Positions 6,313 through 6,426 of a DNA stretch of 6,426 bases are shown here, in pieces. The position numbers were made by a program, and so were the translations under genes. The stretch is from Flavobacteriales bacterium (GTDB lineage: Bacteria > Bacteroidota > Bacteroidia > Flavobacteriales > BACL11). The stretch spans positions 1-6,426 of the forward strand of contig PAKE01000007.1 in the NCBI GenBank assembly GCA_002710495.1, given 5' to 3'. The notes below the pieces were generated by a model that worked only from the letters and a program-made list of their open reading frames with translations, ran no database searches and was not told the DNA's origin. How positions within the stretch are numbered: position 1 is the first letter of the stretch; every line of letters starts with the position of its first letter.

Positions 6313-6426
6313 TTTACTCGATATAGGATAAAATTTTGAAGCAGACTCTATTAAGGAGTTTGCTGTTAGCTCTTTTACCCCATAGATATCTGCAACGCAG
6401 TCATAATCATCTATTACTTTGCGCAC
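6301..6426 (-). CDS. C-terminal end of an unrecognised protein, cut by the window edge
   Basis: Reading the minus strand from the right edge gives 41 uninterrupted codons to a TAA at 6303-6301. The peptide starts VRKVIDDYDCVADIYGVKEL and ends SSKFLV. Its mixed charged and hydrophobic composition looks like genuine protein, and the other minus-strand frames here do not give a comparable product. I cannot assign a family from this fragment. It converges on the SOS operon and is therefore transcribed independently of it. Confidence 0.55.
   Translation of the reverse strand: MRKVIDDYDCVADIYGVKELTANSLIESASKFYPISSKFLV

Noticed and set aside
6314..6320. TTACTCG, a 7-base match to the reverse complement of the tandem operator repeat
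   Set aside because: It lacks the second half-site, lies in the 3' coding end of the minus-strand gene, and a 7-mer match is expected by chance in AT-rich DNA.
6341..6363. 8-bp inverted repeat GCAGACTC/GAGTTTGC with one G-U pair
   Set aside because: It lies within the minus-strand coding frame, is short and imperfect, has no T-run, and is easily explained by chance.

Overview
The window comes from an AT-rich bacterium (about one third G+C by eye). Its centrepiece is a compact SOS-mutagenesis operon. The phylum cannot be fixed from the sequence. A MenA-type prenyltransferase points to menaquinone-like quinones, and the candidate LexA operator (TTAC-N2-GTAA) is neither the enterobacterial CTGT-N8-ACAG nor the Bacillus GAAC-N4-GTTC type.

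Layout: (1) Positions 1-1044 (+) hold a UbiA-superfamily, MenA-like membrane prenyltransferase. Its reading frame is open to the left edge, so the true start may lie outside the window. (2) Positions 1069-1100 form a perfect 14-bp terminator hairpin that separates it from the next unit. (3) Positions 1099-1150 hold a promoter with a consensus TATAAT and, directly downstream, a tandem 11-bp repeat that is the best candidate for the LexA operator. (4) Positions 1170-1322 encode an unrecognised 50-aa basic protein whose stop overlaps the lexA start (ATGA). (5) lexA (1319-1939) has an intact cleavage site and Ser/Lys dyad. (6) Positions 1951-3123 encode an ImuB-like Y-family protein that lacks two of three catalytic acidic residues but keeps a sliding-clamp-binding-like motif. 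(7) Positions 3123-6134 encode a DnaE2-type error-prone polymerase with all three catalytic aspartates and a degenerate PHP domain. (8) Positions 6135-6426 hold a long near-perfect hairpin, a doubtful 42-aa ORF, and the 3' end of an unrecognised convergent gene on the minus strand.

How it works together (inference from the imuA-imuB-dnaE2 paradigm): LexA represses its own operon. DNA damage activates RecA, LexA cleaves itself, and the whole unit is induced. The inactive Y-family protein would then act as a clamp-binding adaptor that brings the DnaE2 polymerase to lesions. No imuA lies between lexA and imuB or anywhere else in the window. The small coupled ORF at the head of the operon is the most novel-looking component.
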